DNA from: Lachnospiraceae bacterium
GTDB taxonomy: Bacteria > Bacillota > Clostridia > Lachnospirales > Lachnospiraceae
Assembly: GCA_016290595.1 (NCBI GenBank)
Contig: JAEEUR010000007.1
Location: forward strand, 1 to 47,523
Direction: 5' to 3'
Length of the DNA: 47,523 bases
Position numbers and translations under genes: made by a program. This document shows, in pieces, positions 16,896-24,748 of this stretch. Within the stretch, counting starts at the first letter, position 1, and every line of letters begins with the position of its first letter. The notes under the pieces are model-generated. The model was not told where the DNA came from. It worked only from the letters and a program-made list of their open reading frames with translations, and ran no database searches.

Positions 16896-17708
16896 TCAGT
16901 CCTCCTGCTGCAGGCCCTCGCCCAGAAGGGAGAAGCCCAGGATAAGCAGCGCGATGGTCAGGCCCACGAAGATGGCGTACCAGGGCATGCCGCGCAGGAT
17001 GTAGTTCTGCGAATCCGAGAGCATGCGGCCCAGCGAGACCTCCGAGGCCGAAACGCCGACGCCCAGAAAGCTCATGCTGGCCTCCGCCAGCACCGCGTTG
17101 TTGAAGCCGATGGAGATGGCCGGCAGCAGCACGGGCAGGGTGTTCGGCAGGATATGCCTCAGCATGATGCGCAGATGCCCCACGCCCTGGAGCTTCGCCA
17201 GCGAGACGTAGTTCAGCTTTTTGATGCGGGAAAATTCCGCCCGGACGATGCGGGCAAAGCTCGGGATAAAGACAAGGGCCAGCACGCCGATGACGTTGAG
17301 CCGCCCCGGGCCCAGGATCGCCAGCGCGATCAGGGCCAGCAGCACGCTCGGGAAGGCAGTCAGCGCGTCGCAGATCCGCATCAGGATCTCGTCGACGACG
17401 CCGCCGAAGTAGCCGGTGAGCGCTCCGATCAGCGTCCCCATGCCGGCGCCTAAAAGCACCACGAAGAAGGCGATGAGCAGCGTGGCGCCCGCGCCTTCCA
17501 GGATGCGGGAAAAGATGTCCCGGCCGAAGTAATCGGTGCCCAGCAGATGCTTCAGGCTCGGGCCCTGCGCCTTGGCGGCCGCGTCCATCGCGTTCGGATC
17601 GTACGGCGTCCAGAACTGCCCGATGATCACGATGCCGACCATGCAGACCGTCAGGATCAGGCCGACCTTGAAAAACCAGTTGTTGTGTTTGGCAAACAGT
17701 TTCTTCAC
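16896..17708 (-). CDS. Peptide ABC transporter permease (DppC-type)
   Basis: A 270-residue permease of normal length. The N-terminal helix (about 14-33) is followed by the conserved LLGTDYFGRDIFSRIL motif, further helices, the EAA loop AKLQGVGHLRIMLRHILPN and a final helix. It pairs with the DppB-type permease encoded just upstream (9-bp gap). In contrast to the OppC-type protein at 8809-10737 it has no extracellular insert, so the two transport systems in this window are clearly different subfamilies. Confidence 0.92.
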   Translation of the reverse strand: MKKLFAKHNNWFFKVGLILTVCMVGIVIIGQFWTPYDPNAMDAAAKAQGPSLKHLLGTDYFGRDIFSRILEGAGATLLIAFFVVLLGAGMGTLIGALTGYFGGVVDEILMRICDALTAFPSVLLALIALAILGPGRLNVIGVLALVFIPSFARIVRAEFSRIKKLNYVSLAKLQGVGHLRIMLRHILPNTLPVLLPAISIGFNNAVLAEASMSFLGVGVSASEVSLGRMLSDSQNYILRGMPWYAIFVGLTIALLILGFSLLGEGLQQED

Positions 17709-17717
17709 GGCAGCCTC

Positions 17718-18653
17718 CTATACCCGAAGGCGCGGGTCCAGCATCTCGCTGACCACTTCGCCGATGAAATGGACCACCATGACCCAGACGGCCAGGATCA
17801 TCACGATGGCTTCCACCACGGGGATGTCCCGGTTGCTGATGGAGACCATGAGCAGCCGGCCGATGCCGGGCAGGGAAAAGATCTGCTCGATGACGATGCA
17901 GCCCGCCAGCATTTCGGCGACCGTGGCGGCCAGGAAGGCGATGATGGGCAGCAGGGAGTTCTTTAGGGCGTGCGCGCGGAGCGCCGTCTGCCGGTTGTGC
18001 CCGCGGCTATACGCCGTGCGGATATAATCCTTCTGCATCTCGCCCAGGATGGAGGAGCGCAGCATCTTGGCAGTCATGGCGGTGCGCGGAATGGCGATGG
18101 AGATCGCGGGGAACAGCATATATAAGAAGAAACGGCCGGGCGAGACGTCAAAGGAGACGAAGCTGCCGGGCGTGAAAAAGCGGAGTACGACGCCGAAAAG
18201 GACGGTCAGGATGATCGCCACGAAGAAGGCCGGGACGGCCATGACGATCTGGTTGCTGACCGTCAGGAAACGGTCGGCCCAGGAGCCTTCGCGGCGGGCG
18301 CTGTAAACGCCGAGCGGGACGGAAAAAAGAAGGGTGAGGGCAAAGCCGAGCAGGGTCAGGGTGACGGTGAGGCCCAGCTTTTCGCCGATCATGTCCCGGA
18401 CGGGGATGCGGTAGATGTAGGATCTGCCCATATCGCCGCGGATGAAGCTGAAGAGCCAGTCAAAATAGCGCACGGGAAGAGACCGGTTTAAACCGAGCTC
18501 TTCCCGCAGGGCTTCGGCGGCCTCGGGCGTGGCGTTGGTGCCCAGGATCAGGTTGACCGGGTCGCCGACCATTTCGAAGGCCGCGTAAGCGAGGAACGAC
18601 AGCACCAGAAGCGTGATCAGGAGCGTCGCCAGTTTTTTCAGGACAAAATTCAT
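17718..18653 (-). CDS. Peptide ABC transporter permease (DppB-type)
   Basis: A 311-residue permease of typical size. The N-terminal helix (about 7-28) is followed by the family motif NRSLPVRYFDWLFSFIRGDMGRS in the first extracellular segment (here LGLNRSLPVRY and DMGRSYIY), then the core helices and EAA loop AYSRGHNRQTALRAHALKN, ending with SLPGIGRLLMVSISNRDIPV. It lies 7 bp after the binding-protein gene and 9 bp before the DppC-type gene, so these genes are one operon. Confidence 0.92.
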   Translation of the reverse strand: MNFVLKKLATLLITLLVLSFLAYAAFEMVGDPVNLILGTNATPEAAEALREELGLNRSLPVRYFDWLFSFIRGDMGRSYIYRIPVRDMIGEKLGLTVTLTLLGFALTLLFSVPLGVYSARREGSWADRFLTVSNQIVMAVPAFFVAIILTVLFGVVLRFFTPGSFVSFDVSPGRFFLYMLFPAISIAIPRTAMTAKMLRSSILGEMQKDYIRTAYSRGHNRQTALRAHALKNSLLPIIAFLAATVAEMLAGCIVIEQIFSLPGIGRLLMVSISNRDIPVVEAIVMILAVWVMVVHFIGEVVSEMLDPRLRV

Positions 18654-18660
18654 ACGTTGA

Positions 18661-20163
18661 TCAATAAGTTACCGTACTTAAATCCATCACGTAGAACGGA
18701 TAGAAGTTGTAGCCGCTCAAGGTGGAGCGAATGGCGACGAAGTCGGCCAGGTCCTGCAGATAGACGTTGGCGGCGTCGTCGGAGAGGCACTTGGCCGCGA
18801 CCTTGAAGAGCTCGGTGCGGCGGGCGTCGTCGGTGGTCGCGTTGGCTTCCTGCATGTACTTGTCAAAGGTCTCGCTGGCATAGCCGCACATGTTCTTCTT
18901 GGAGGTGGATTCGAAACGGCCGAGCAGCGCGTTGGCGGTCAGGGTGGAGGCGTCGAAGCCGGAGACCGTGGCCTGGAACTTGCGGCCCTGGTACACGTCG
19001 GTGAGCCAGGTGTTCCATTCGACTTCCTGCACGCTGGCGTTGATGCCGGCCTTCTTTAACTGCTCGGCGAGCACCATGCCGGTGTTCACGTGAGGCGTGT
19101 AGTTGCTCGGTACGGTGATGACCAGGTCAAAGCCGTTCGGATAGCCGGCTTCGGCGAGCAGGCTCTTGGCTTTCTCGACGTCGTGCGGGTATGCGTTGAT
19201 CAGGCTCGCATCGAAATACTTGGCGAAGGAGGGATAGATGGAGCTTCCCAGCTTGGAGCCGTGGCCGTCCGCGGTGAGCTTGAGCATCTCGTCCACGTCC
19301 ACCGCATAGCAGAGGGCCTGGCGGACCTTCACGTTGTTGAGCGGTTCAACGGCGTTGTTCAGGTACAGGGCCTGGACCAGGTTCATGGTGCCTTCCAGCA
19401 CCTTATAGTCGGACTTGAGGCCGCTCACCTGATCACTGGTCATGTGCGCGACCAGATCGACGGAGCCGGCATCCAGCGCCGTTACCAGCGCGGTGGCGTT
19501 TTCGAAGATCTTGAAGGTGATCCGGGTCAGCCGGGCCTTGGGTCCCCAGTAGTCCGCGAAGCAGCGGATCACGATGCTGTCCTGCACGGTGCGGCTTTCA
19601 AAGCAGAAGGGGCCGGTGCCGACGGGCTTGGTGTCCTGATCGGTGTAGGCGGCGGGGCTGATATAAACGGAGCTGACGTAGGCCAGGAAGTCGCTGTTCG
19701 GGGCGGCGAGTCTGATGACGACGTTGTTGCCTTCCGCTTTGACGGATTCCACGTTCGCCAGGACGCCCTTGATGGCGCTGTCCACGGAATTGGCGGCGCA
19801 GGTCTCGAAGGAGTACACCACGTCGGCCGGCGTCATGACGGCGCCGTTGTGGAACTTGACGTTCTCGCGGATCGCAAAGGTATAGGTGAGGCCGTCGGCC
19901 GAGACCGTATGGCCCGTTGCCAGCGCCGGCTTGAAGTCGCCGGCGGAATCCGATTTATACAGGCCCTCGAAGACGTTGAACATGACTTCGCGGGTCCCGG
20001 CGGTGGCCAGCTGGTAAGGACTTAAGGAACTGCTCAAGTCCTGCGCGATGCCAACGCAGATCTCGTTTGCTTTTTTCCGGGCTTCCGCGCCGGTCTCCTG
20101 CTTGCCGCAGGCACAGGCAAACAGCATCAGGGCTGCCAGTAAAAGGCAGATCGTTTTTTTCAT
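18661..20163 (-). CDS. Peptide ABC transporter substrate-binding lipoprotein (family 5)
   Basis: A 500-residue lipoprotein. The signal peptide has a lipobox at LFAC (Cys17), with Cys19 as the alternative. The mature part has hallmarks of family 5 binding proteins: LTYTFAIRENVKFHNGAVMTPADVVYSFE (only its parts are quoted here: ENVKFHNG and TPADVVYSFE), then VKVRQALCYAVDVDEML, and AEAGYPNGFDL. It binds peptide-like ligands at the cell surface for the DppB/C-type permeases. A promoter of its own sits in the 114-bp gap upstream, which would let it be made in excess over the permease, as is common for binding proteins. The ligand is unknown; peptides are most likely, but family 5 also includes nickel- and sugar-binding members. 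Confidence 0.92.
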   Translation of the reverse strand: MKKTICLLLAALMLFACACGKQETGAEARKKANEICVGIAQDLSSSLSPYQLATAGTREVMFNVFEGLYKSDSAGDFKPALATGHTVSADGLTYTFAIRENVKFHNGAVMTPADVVYSFETCAANSVDSAIKGVLANVESVKAEGNNVVIRLAAPNSDFLAYVSSVYISPAAYTDQDTKPVGTGPFCFESRTVQDSIVIRCFADYWGPKARLTRITFKIFENATALVTALDAGSVDLVAHMTSDQVSGLKSDYKVLEGTMNLVQALYLNNAVEPLNNVKVRQALCYAVDVDEMLKLTADGHGSKLGSSIYPSFAKYFDASLINAYPHDVEKAKSLLAEAGYPNGFDLVITVPSNYTPHVNTGMVLAEQLKKAGINASVQEVEWNTWLTDVYQGRKFQATVSGFDASTLTANALLGRFESTSKKNMCGYASETFDKYMQEANATTDDARRTELFKVAAKCLSDDAANVYLQDLADFVAIRSTLSGYNFYPFYVMDLSTVTY

Positions 20164-20220
20164 CTTTCTATCTCCTTCTTCGGGAAATCCGACCTGCGGA
20201 CCGTGCCGCGGCCGCCCCTT

Positions 20221-20249
20221 ACAATACCTGTTTTTGCTGAGATTTGCAA
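20221..20249 (-). promoter_or_regulatory. Internal promoter in front of the binding-protein gene
   Basis: TTGCAA (20244-20249), a 17-bp spacer and TATTGT (20221-20226) on the minus strand, in the 114-bp gap after the hydrolase gene. A leader of about 50 nt ends in AAGGAG before the ATG. Confidence 0.55.
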
Positions 20250-20277
20250 GGGATTTCTTGTTCTTTTCATTTTTCTT

Positions 20278-20910
20278 TTACTTTGCGAAATCGCAGGCGA
20301 TATCGGGATCCAGCAGAGCCGCAAACTTCCGGGCGTCTTCCTCCGTGCCGACGATATCTCCGTAGTGCGCGGGCACAGCGGCCTTCGGGCGGATGGCGTT
20401 GACCAGGGCGGCCGCTTCCTTCGCCTTCATGGTGTAGGTCCCGCCGACCGGGACCACCGCGACGTCGCAGCGGATCTTCCGCACGTCCTCGTTGTCGTCG
20501 GTATCGCCGGCCAGCCAGTAGCGGAGGCCGTTCATCGTGACGATATAGCCGAGCCAGCCTTTTCCTTTCATATGGAAGGGCTTCCCGACGTTATAGGCGG
20601 GCACCGCTTCGATCTTCACGCCCAGGACCTCGGCTTCCTCGCCGGCGGACAGATATAAAAGCCTCATATCCGACAGGCCCGCCTTGACGGCGGCGGCCCG
20701 GCAGCTCTTCGGCAGGATCACCCAGGCGTTCCGGGACGCCGCTTTGCGCAGGTCCTCGGGGGACAGGTGGTCGTAGTGTTCGTGGCTGATCAGGATGATC
20801 TCCCCGTCCTGCGGGGCTCCCTTCATATGGAAGGGATCGAAGTAAAGGATCCTTTCCCCGTCGATGCGGACCGCAAAGTGGCCCAGCAGTTTCAGATGTT
20901 CCGCTTTCAT
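20278..20910 (-). CDS. Metallo-beta-lactamase-fold hydrolase
   Basis: A 210-residue protein of the MBL superfamily, UlaG/YtnP-like branch. The metal-binding motif HEHYDH lies at residues 43-48; further ligands are likely the Asp in AGDTDDNEDV and the His in VPAHYGD. Its start overlaps the stop of the DppD-type ATPase gene by 4 bases (ATGA), so it is translated together with a transporter subunit, and it lies between that ATPase and the binding protein. There is no signal peptide, so it is cytosolic. Members of this branch hydrolyse lactones, phosphoesters or amides; the position suggests it processes something that the transporter brings in, for example a cyclic or acylated peptide, but this is inference. 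Confidence 0.88.
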   Translation of the reverse strand: MKAEHLKLLGHFAVRIDGERILYFDPFHMKGAPQDGEIILISHEHYDHLSPEDLRKAASRNAWVILPKSCRAAAVKAGLSDMRLLYLSAGEEAEVLGVKIEAVPAYNVGKPFHMKGKGWLGYIVTMNGLRYWLAGDTDDNEDVRKIRCDVAVVPVGGTYTMKAKEAAALVNAIRPKAAVPAHYGDIVGTEEDARKFAALLDPDIACDFAK

Positions 20911-21737
20911 TCTTTTCCGGCTCCTTTCAGTATCTCCTTCAGACCGGTCAGATGCCGGTCCCGCGCGGGAATGGAATCGATCAGTTTCTTCGTATAGGCC
21001 TCCTGCGGGTGCAGGAAGACGTCCTCCACGCTCCCCTGCTCCACGATCTTCCCGCGGTACATGACCAGCACGCGCTCGGACAGGTGCCGGATGACCCGCA
21101 TGTTGTGGGAAATGAAGAGGATGGAGGTCCCTTTGGTCTTGTTGATCTTCTTTAAGAGGTCCAGGATCTGGCCCTGGATGGTGACGTCCAGCGCCGTGGT
21201 CGGCTCGTCCGCCAGCAGCAGCTTCGGGGAATGGATGATGGCCGCCGCGATCATGGCGCGCTGCAGCATGCCGCCGGATAGCTCGTGCGGGTATTTTTCA
21301 TAGACGGTCTCCGGCTCGTCCAGCTCGGCTTCCGCCATGGCCGTCAAGGCCGCGGAACGTCTCGCAGCGGGGCTCATCTCCGGGTGATGTACCAGAAGGC
21401 TCTCCTCGACCTGCCGGCCGATGGGCATGATGGGATCGAAGGCGCTCATCGGCTCCTGGAAAATGACGCCGATGGTGTCGCCCTGCATCTGCCGCATAAG
21501 ATTCCGGTCGCCGTTTAAGATCTCGACCCCGTCCAGCCAGATTTCTCCGCTGTATTCGCTCTGCCGGCGCGGCAGAAGGCCGCTGATGGCCATGGCCGTG
21601 ACGGATTTTCCGGAACCGCTCTCTCCGACCAGGCCGACGATCTCGCCGTCGCCCACGGTAAAGCTGGTACCGTCCACGGCAAAGCGGTCCGGCGCTGCGG
21701 TTTTAAAATGGACCCGAAGGTTTTTTACTTCCAGCAT
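20907..21737 (-). CDS. Peptide ABC transporter ATPase (DppD-type)
   Basis: A 276-residue ATPase, the first gene of the operon. Walker A is GESGSGKSVT, the Q-loop IFQEPMSAFDP (Glu instead of the more frequent Asp), the signature LSGGMLQRAM and Walker B LLLADEPTTALD. Its C-terminus PQEAYTKKLIDSIPARD resembles the normal DppD end but stops early; most DppD proteins are about 320-330 residues. It works with the DppF-type ATPase encoded at the other end of the operon. The unusual order (ATPase, hydrolase, binding protein, two permeases, ATPase) splits the ATPase pair. Confidence 0.9.
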   Translation of the reverse strand: MLEVKNLRVHFKTAAPDRFAVDGTSFTVGDGEIVGLVGESGSGKSVTAMAISGLLPRRQSEYSGEIWLDGVEILNGDRNLMRQMQGDTIGVIFQEPMSAFDPIMPIGRQVEESLLVHHPEMSPAARRSAALTAMAEAELDEPETVYEKYPHELSGGMLQRAMIAAAIIHSPKLLLADEPTTALDVTIQGQILDLLKKINKTKGTSILFISHNMRVIRHLSERVLVMYRGKIVEQGSVEDVFLHPQEAYTKKLIDSIPARDRHLTGLKEILKGAGKE

Positions 21738-21770
21738 GTGTTTTCCTCGTGACTGCAGAAACTCATCTTA

Positions 21771-21799
21771 CTTATACACCGGAAGGGCGCTTTCGTCAA
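21771..21799 (-). promoter_or_regulatory. Promoter of the second peptide-transporter operon
   Basis: TTGACG (21794-21799), a 17-bp spacer and TATAAG (21771-21776) on the minus strand, about 30 bp in front of the DppD-type gene. It is divergent from the but promoter, with 53 bp between the two -35 boxes. Confidence 0.7.
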
Positions 21800-21852
21800 T
21801 CCCTTTCGATGAGTGGCGCGCTCGGCGCTGTAAGCCCTCCTGCAATTCGGAA

Positions 21853-21881
21853 TTGATTTTTCCTCCGAAGCCCTCTATAAT
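21853..21881 (+). promoter_or_regulatory. Promoter of but
   Basis: TTGATT (21853-21858), a 17-bp spacer and a perfect TATAAT (21876-21881). The predicted start near 21888 gives a leader of about 30 nt, ending in GAGAGGG before the ATG at 21920. Confidence 0.8.
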
Positions 21882-21919
21882 ATGAATATTATACAGAACG
21901 CTCTGAGAGGGAATCTTAT

Positions 21920-23263
21920 ATGACATCATATGAAGCCATGTACCGCGAAAAGCTGACGACGGCCGAAGAAGCCGTAAAGAGGATCAAATCCGGCGACTGG
22001 GTGGACTACGGCTGGACCACCTGTCACCCCGTGGCCCTGGACAAGGCCCTGGCCGCCCGTCTGCCCGAGCTGTATGATATCAAGATACGCGGCGGCATCG
22101 CGCTCTGGGAGCCGGCCGTCTTTCAGGTGGCGGAAGCCGAAAAGCATATGTGCTGGAATTCCTGGCACATGAGCGGCATCGAGCGGAAGGCGGCCGCAAA
22201 GGGCCTCGCCTTCTATTCCCCGCTGCGCTACTCGGAGCTGCCGCGCTACTACCGCGAAAACATCGCCCCGCCGGACGTGACCATGATCCAGGTCGCCCCG
22301 ATGGACAAGCACGGCTACTTCAACTTCGGCCCGAACGCCTCCCATCTGGCGGCGCTCTGCGAAGTCTCTAAATACCTGATCGTCGAGGTCAACCGGAACA
22401 TGCCGCGCTGCCTGGGCGGCATGGAGTCGGAAGTCCACGTTTCCCGGGTGGACGCCGTCGTCGAGGGCGATAACCCGCCCGTCGGCCAGCTGCCCGCCGG
22501 CGGCGCGCCTTCGGACGTGGACCGCGCCGTGGCGAAGGCCATCGTGGAGCAGATCCCGAACGGCGCCTGCCTGCAGCTGGGCATCGGGACCATGCCGAAC
22601 ACCGTCGGCTCCATGATCGCGGACTCCGACTTAAAGGATCTGGGCGTGCACACCGAGATGTACGTGGACGCCTTCGTGGATATCGCGGCGGCCGGCAAGA
22701 TTACCTGCGCGAAGAAAAACATCGATCCGGGCCGCCAGGTCTACGCCTTCGGCGCCGGCACGCAGAAGATGTACGACTACATGAACAACAATCCGGCCCT
22801 GATGGCCGCGCCGGTCAACTACGTCAACGACGACCGCGTCATCTCGCAGATCGACAACTTCATCTCCATCAACAACGCGGTGAATCTGGACCTTTTCGGG
22901 CAGATCTCCTCGGAGAGCGCGGGCATCAAGCCCATCTCCGGCGCCGGCGGCCAGCAGGATTTCGTGCTCGGCGCCTACCTGTCCAAGGGCGGCAAGAGCT
23001 TCATCTGCTGCTCTTCCACCTTCACGGACAAGAAGGGCGTGATGCACTCCCGCATCCTGCCGACCTTAGAGCCCGGCACCATCGTCACCGACACCCGGCC
23101 GAACACCATGTACGTGGTCACCGAGTACGGCTGCGTCAATCTCAAAGGACTTTCGACCTGGGAGCGGGCGGAGGCCATCATCTCGCTGGCGCACCCGGAT
23201 TTCCGGGAGCAGCTGATCAAAGACGCCGAAGCCATGAAGATCTGGCGGCGCAGCAACCGATAA
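21920..23263 (+). CDS. but: Butyryl-CoA:acetate CoA-transferase
   Basis: A 447-residue enzyme of the acetyl-CoA hydrolase/transferase family. From memory of Roseburia/Faecalibacterium-type enzymes it agrees in length and along its whole course: KLTTAEEAV and [10 protein letters not shown] at the N-terminus, [68 protein letters not shown] and the C-terminal MKIWRRSN. Glu246 in HTEM is the likely catalytic residue that forms the CoA thioester. The enzyme transfers CoA from butyryl-CoA to acetate, releasing butyrate and acetyl-CoA, the last step of butyrate fermentation; it acts in the cytosol. It has a strong promoter of its own. The related 4-hydroxybutyrate CoA-transferase is the main alternative but fits less well at these motifs. 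Confidence 0.9.
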   Translation: MTSYEAMYREKLTTAEEAVKRIKSGDWVDYGWTTCHPVALDKALAARLPELYDIKIRGGIALWEPAVFQVAEAEKHMCWNSWHMSGIERKAAAKGLAFYSPLRYSELPRYYRENIAPPDVTMIQVAPMDKHGYFNFGPNASHLAALCEVSKYLIVEVNRNMPRCLGGMESEVHVSRVDAVVEGDNPPVGQLPAGGAPSDVDRAVAKAIVEQIPNGACLQLGIGTMPNTVGSMIADSDLKDLGVHTEMYVDAFVDIAAAGKITCAKKNIDPGRQVYAFGAGTQKMYDYMNNNPALMAAPVNYVNDDRVISQIDNFISINNAVNLDLFGQISSESAGIKPISGAGGQQDFVLGAYLSKGGKSFICCSSTFTDKKGVMHSRILPTLEPGTIVTDTRPNTMYVVTEYGCVNLKGLSTWERAEAIISLAHPDFREQLIKDAEAMKIWRRSNR

Positions 23264-23275
23264 GGACAGCAAAGC

Positions 23276-24670
23276 ATGAAACGAGGATCCCTTTCCAACC
23301 GAATCCGACGCGCGGCCCTGCTGCTGGCCATCCTGCTGCTCTTTTCCGCCGCCGTGCAGGCGGGCGGCACCATCCGCCTGCAGGAGCTGATCTCGCTGCC
23401 GCAGGCGCCGGAGACCGAGTCCGACTACGTGGTGCTGATGGAGGCCAAGTCCGGGACCGTTCTGTATGAAAAGAACGCCATGGAAAAGGCCTATCCCGCC
23501 AGCATCACGAAGGTCATGACCGCGCTTCTGACCATGGAAAACTGCCGCATGGACGAAAACGTCTCCTTTTCCTACCGGGCCACGCACGAGATCGGCCCCG
23601 GCAGCAGCAGCATCGCCCGCACCGAGGGTGAGATCATGACCGTGGAACAGTGTCTGTACGGCCTGATGGTCGCCTCCGCCAACGAGGTCGCCCAGGGGCT
23701 GGCCGAGCACATCTCCGGCTCCCTGGAGAGTTTCGTCGCCCTGATGAACCTTAGGGCGCAGCAGCTGGGCGCCGTCAACACGCATTTCGCGAACGCGCAC
23801 GGCTACCACACGGAGGATCACTACACCTGCGCCTACGACATGGCGCTGTTCATGCGGGAAGCGATCCGCTACGACAGGCTGGTGGAGATCATGGGGACCG
23901 AGCGCTATCAGATTCCGCCCACCAACAAGCACGACGAGATCACCTACATGAAGTCCAGCCATCCGCTTCTGACCGGCGACGACAAGATGAAATACCCCTA
24001 CGCCCTGGCCGGCAAGACGGGCTACACGGACGAGGCGCTCTGCACGCTGGTCACCTATGCCAGTCAGGGCGATATGGACCTGATCTGCGTCACCATGCAC
24101 GCCGCGACGCGGACCATGAACGGAAACGACACCGTCGCGCTGTTCAACTACGGCTTCCAGAACTTTAAGTGCTACAACTTAAGCAGCCGCGAGGCCGTGC
24201 TGGAGAACGACGCTTCCGGTTTCCTGGGCAAAAACCTGATCAATTTCGCCTATTCGGAGGAGGCCTACTGCACGCTGCCAAACGGCATGACGCCGGAAAG
24301 CCTAAGCTCGGAGATCGTGTTCCTGGGCAGCCAGGCCAGGGACGACGTGCTGGCCACCCGGATCTACACCTTAGGCGGCATGGAGCTGGGGCGCTGCGAC
24401 TTAAAGGTCCTGCCGATGAAGGACGGCCTGGCCATCAAGCCCATCGTGAGCGTGGTGCCGTCCCGGAACGAGATCCTGCGGCAGGAGCACTTCGGCCTGC
24501 CCCTCATCTACTGGATCCTGATCGGCGGCGGTATGGTGCTGCTGCTCGTGATCTGGCTCAGCATCTGGCTCACGGTCCGCGCCGTCAAGCGCTACAAGCG
24601 GCGCAAGGCGCACGCCAAGCAGACCATGAACCGCATGAACGACGACCGATTCCCGCCGCTTTTGTACTAG
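23276..24670 (+). CDS. D-alanyl-D-alanine carboxypeptidase (PBP5/DacF-type)
   Basis: A 464-residue low-molecular-weight penicillin-binding protein. A signal/anchor helix lies at about 11-28. The serine peptidase S11 motifs are present: SITK (nucleophile Ser, in YPASITKVM), SAN (in VASANEVAQ) and KTG (in LAGKTGYTD). The C-terminus has a strong transmembrane helix (about 411-435) followed by a basic tail, instead of the amphipathic helix of E. coli PBP5. It would trim the terminal D-Ala of peptidoglycan stem peptides outside the cell. The ATG follows AAGGA and lies 12 bp after but, with no promoter visible between, so both are probably co-transcribed. A strong terminator follows. Confidence 0.92.
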   Translation: MKRGSLSNRIRRAALLLAILLLFSAAVQAGGTIRLQELISLPQAPETESDYVVLMEAKSGTVLYEKNAMEKAYPASITKVMTALLTMENCRMDENVSFSYRATHEIGPGSSSIARTEGEIMTVEQCLYGLMVASANEVAQGLAEHISGSLESFVALMNLRAQQLGAVNTHFANAHGYHTEDHYTCAYDMALFMREAIRYDRLVEIMGTERYQIPPTNKHDEITYMKSSHPLLTGDDKMKYPYALAGKTGYTDEALCTLVTYASQGDMDLICVTMHAATRTMNGNDTVALFNYGFQNFKCYNLSSREAVLENDASGFLGKNLINFAYSEEAYCTLPNGMTPESLSSEIVFLGSQARDDVLATRIYTLGGMELGRCDLKVLPMKDGLAIKPIVSVVPSRNEILRQEHFGLPLIYWILIGGGMVLLLVIWLSIWLTVRAVKRYKRRKAHAKQTMNRMNDDRFPPLLY

Positions 24671-24681
24671 GCGGGAGTATC

Positions 24682-24720
24682 AAAAAGACGCCGGAGTTTC
24701 CGAACTCCGGCGTCTTTTTT
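24682..24720. terminator. Bidirectional intrinsic terminator
   Basis: A 12-bp GC-rich stem (GACGCCGGAGTT with AACTCCGGCGTC) is flanked by an A run on the left and a T run on the right. It can stop both the but-carboxypeptidase unit and the converging isp operon. Confidence 0.93.
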
Positions 24721-24748
24721 GTTCTATCCGTTTCAGCGGCGGATCGTT

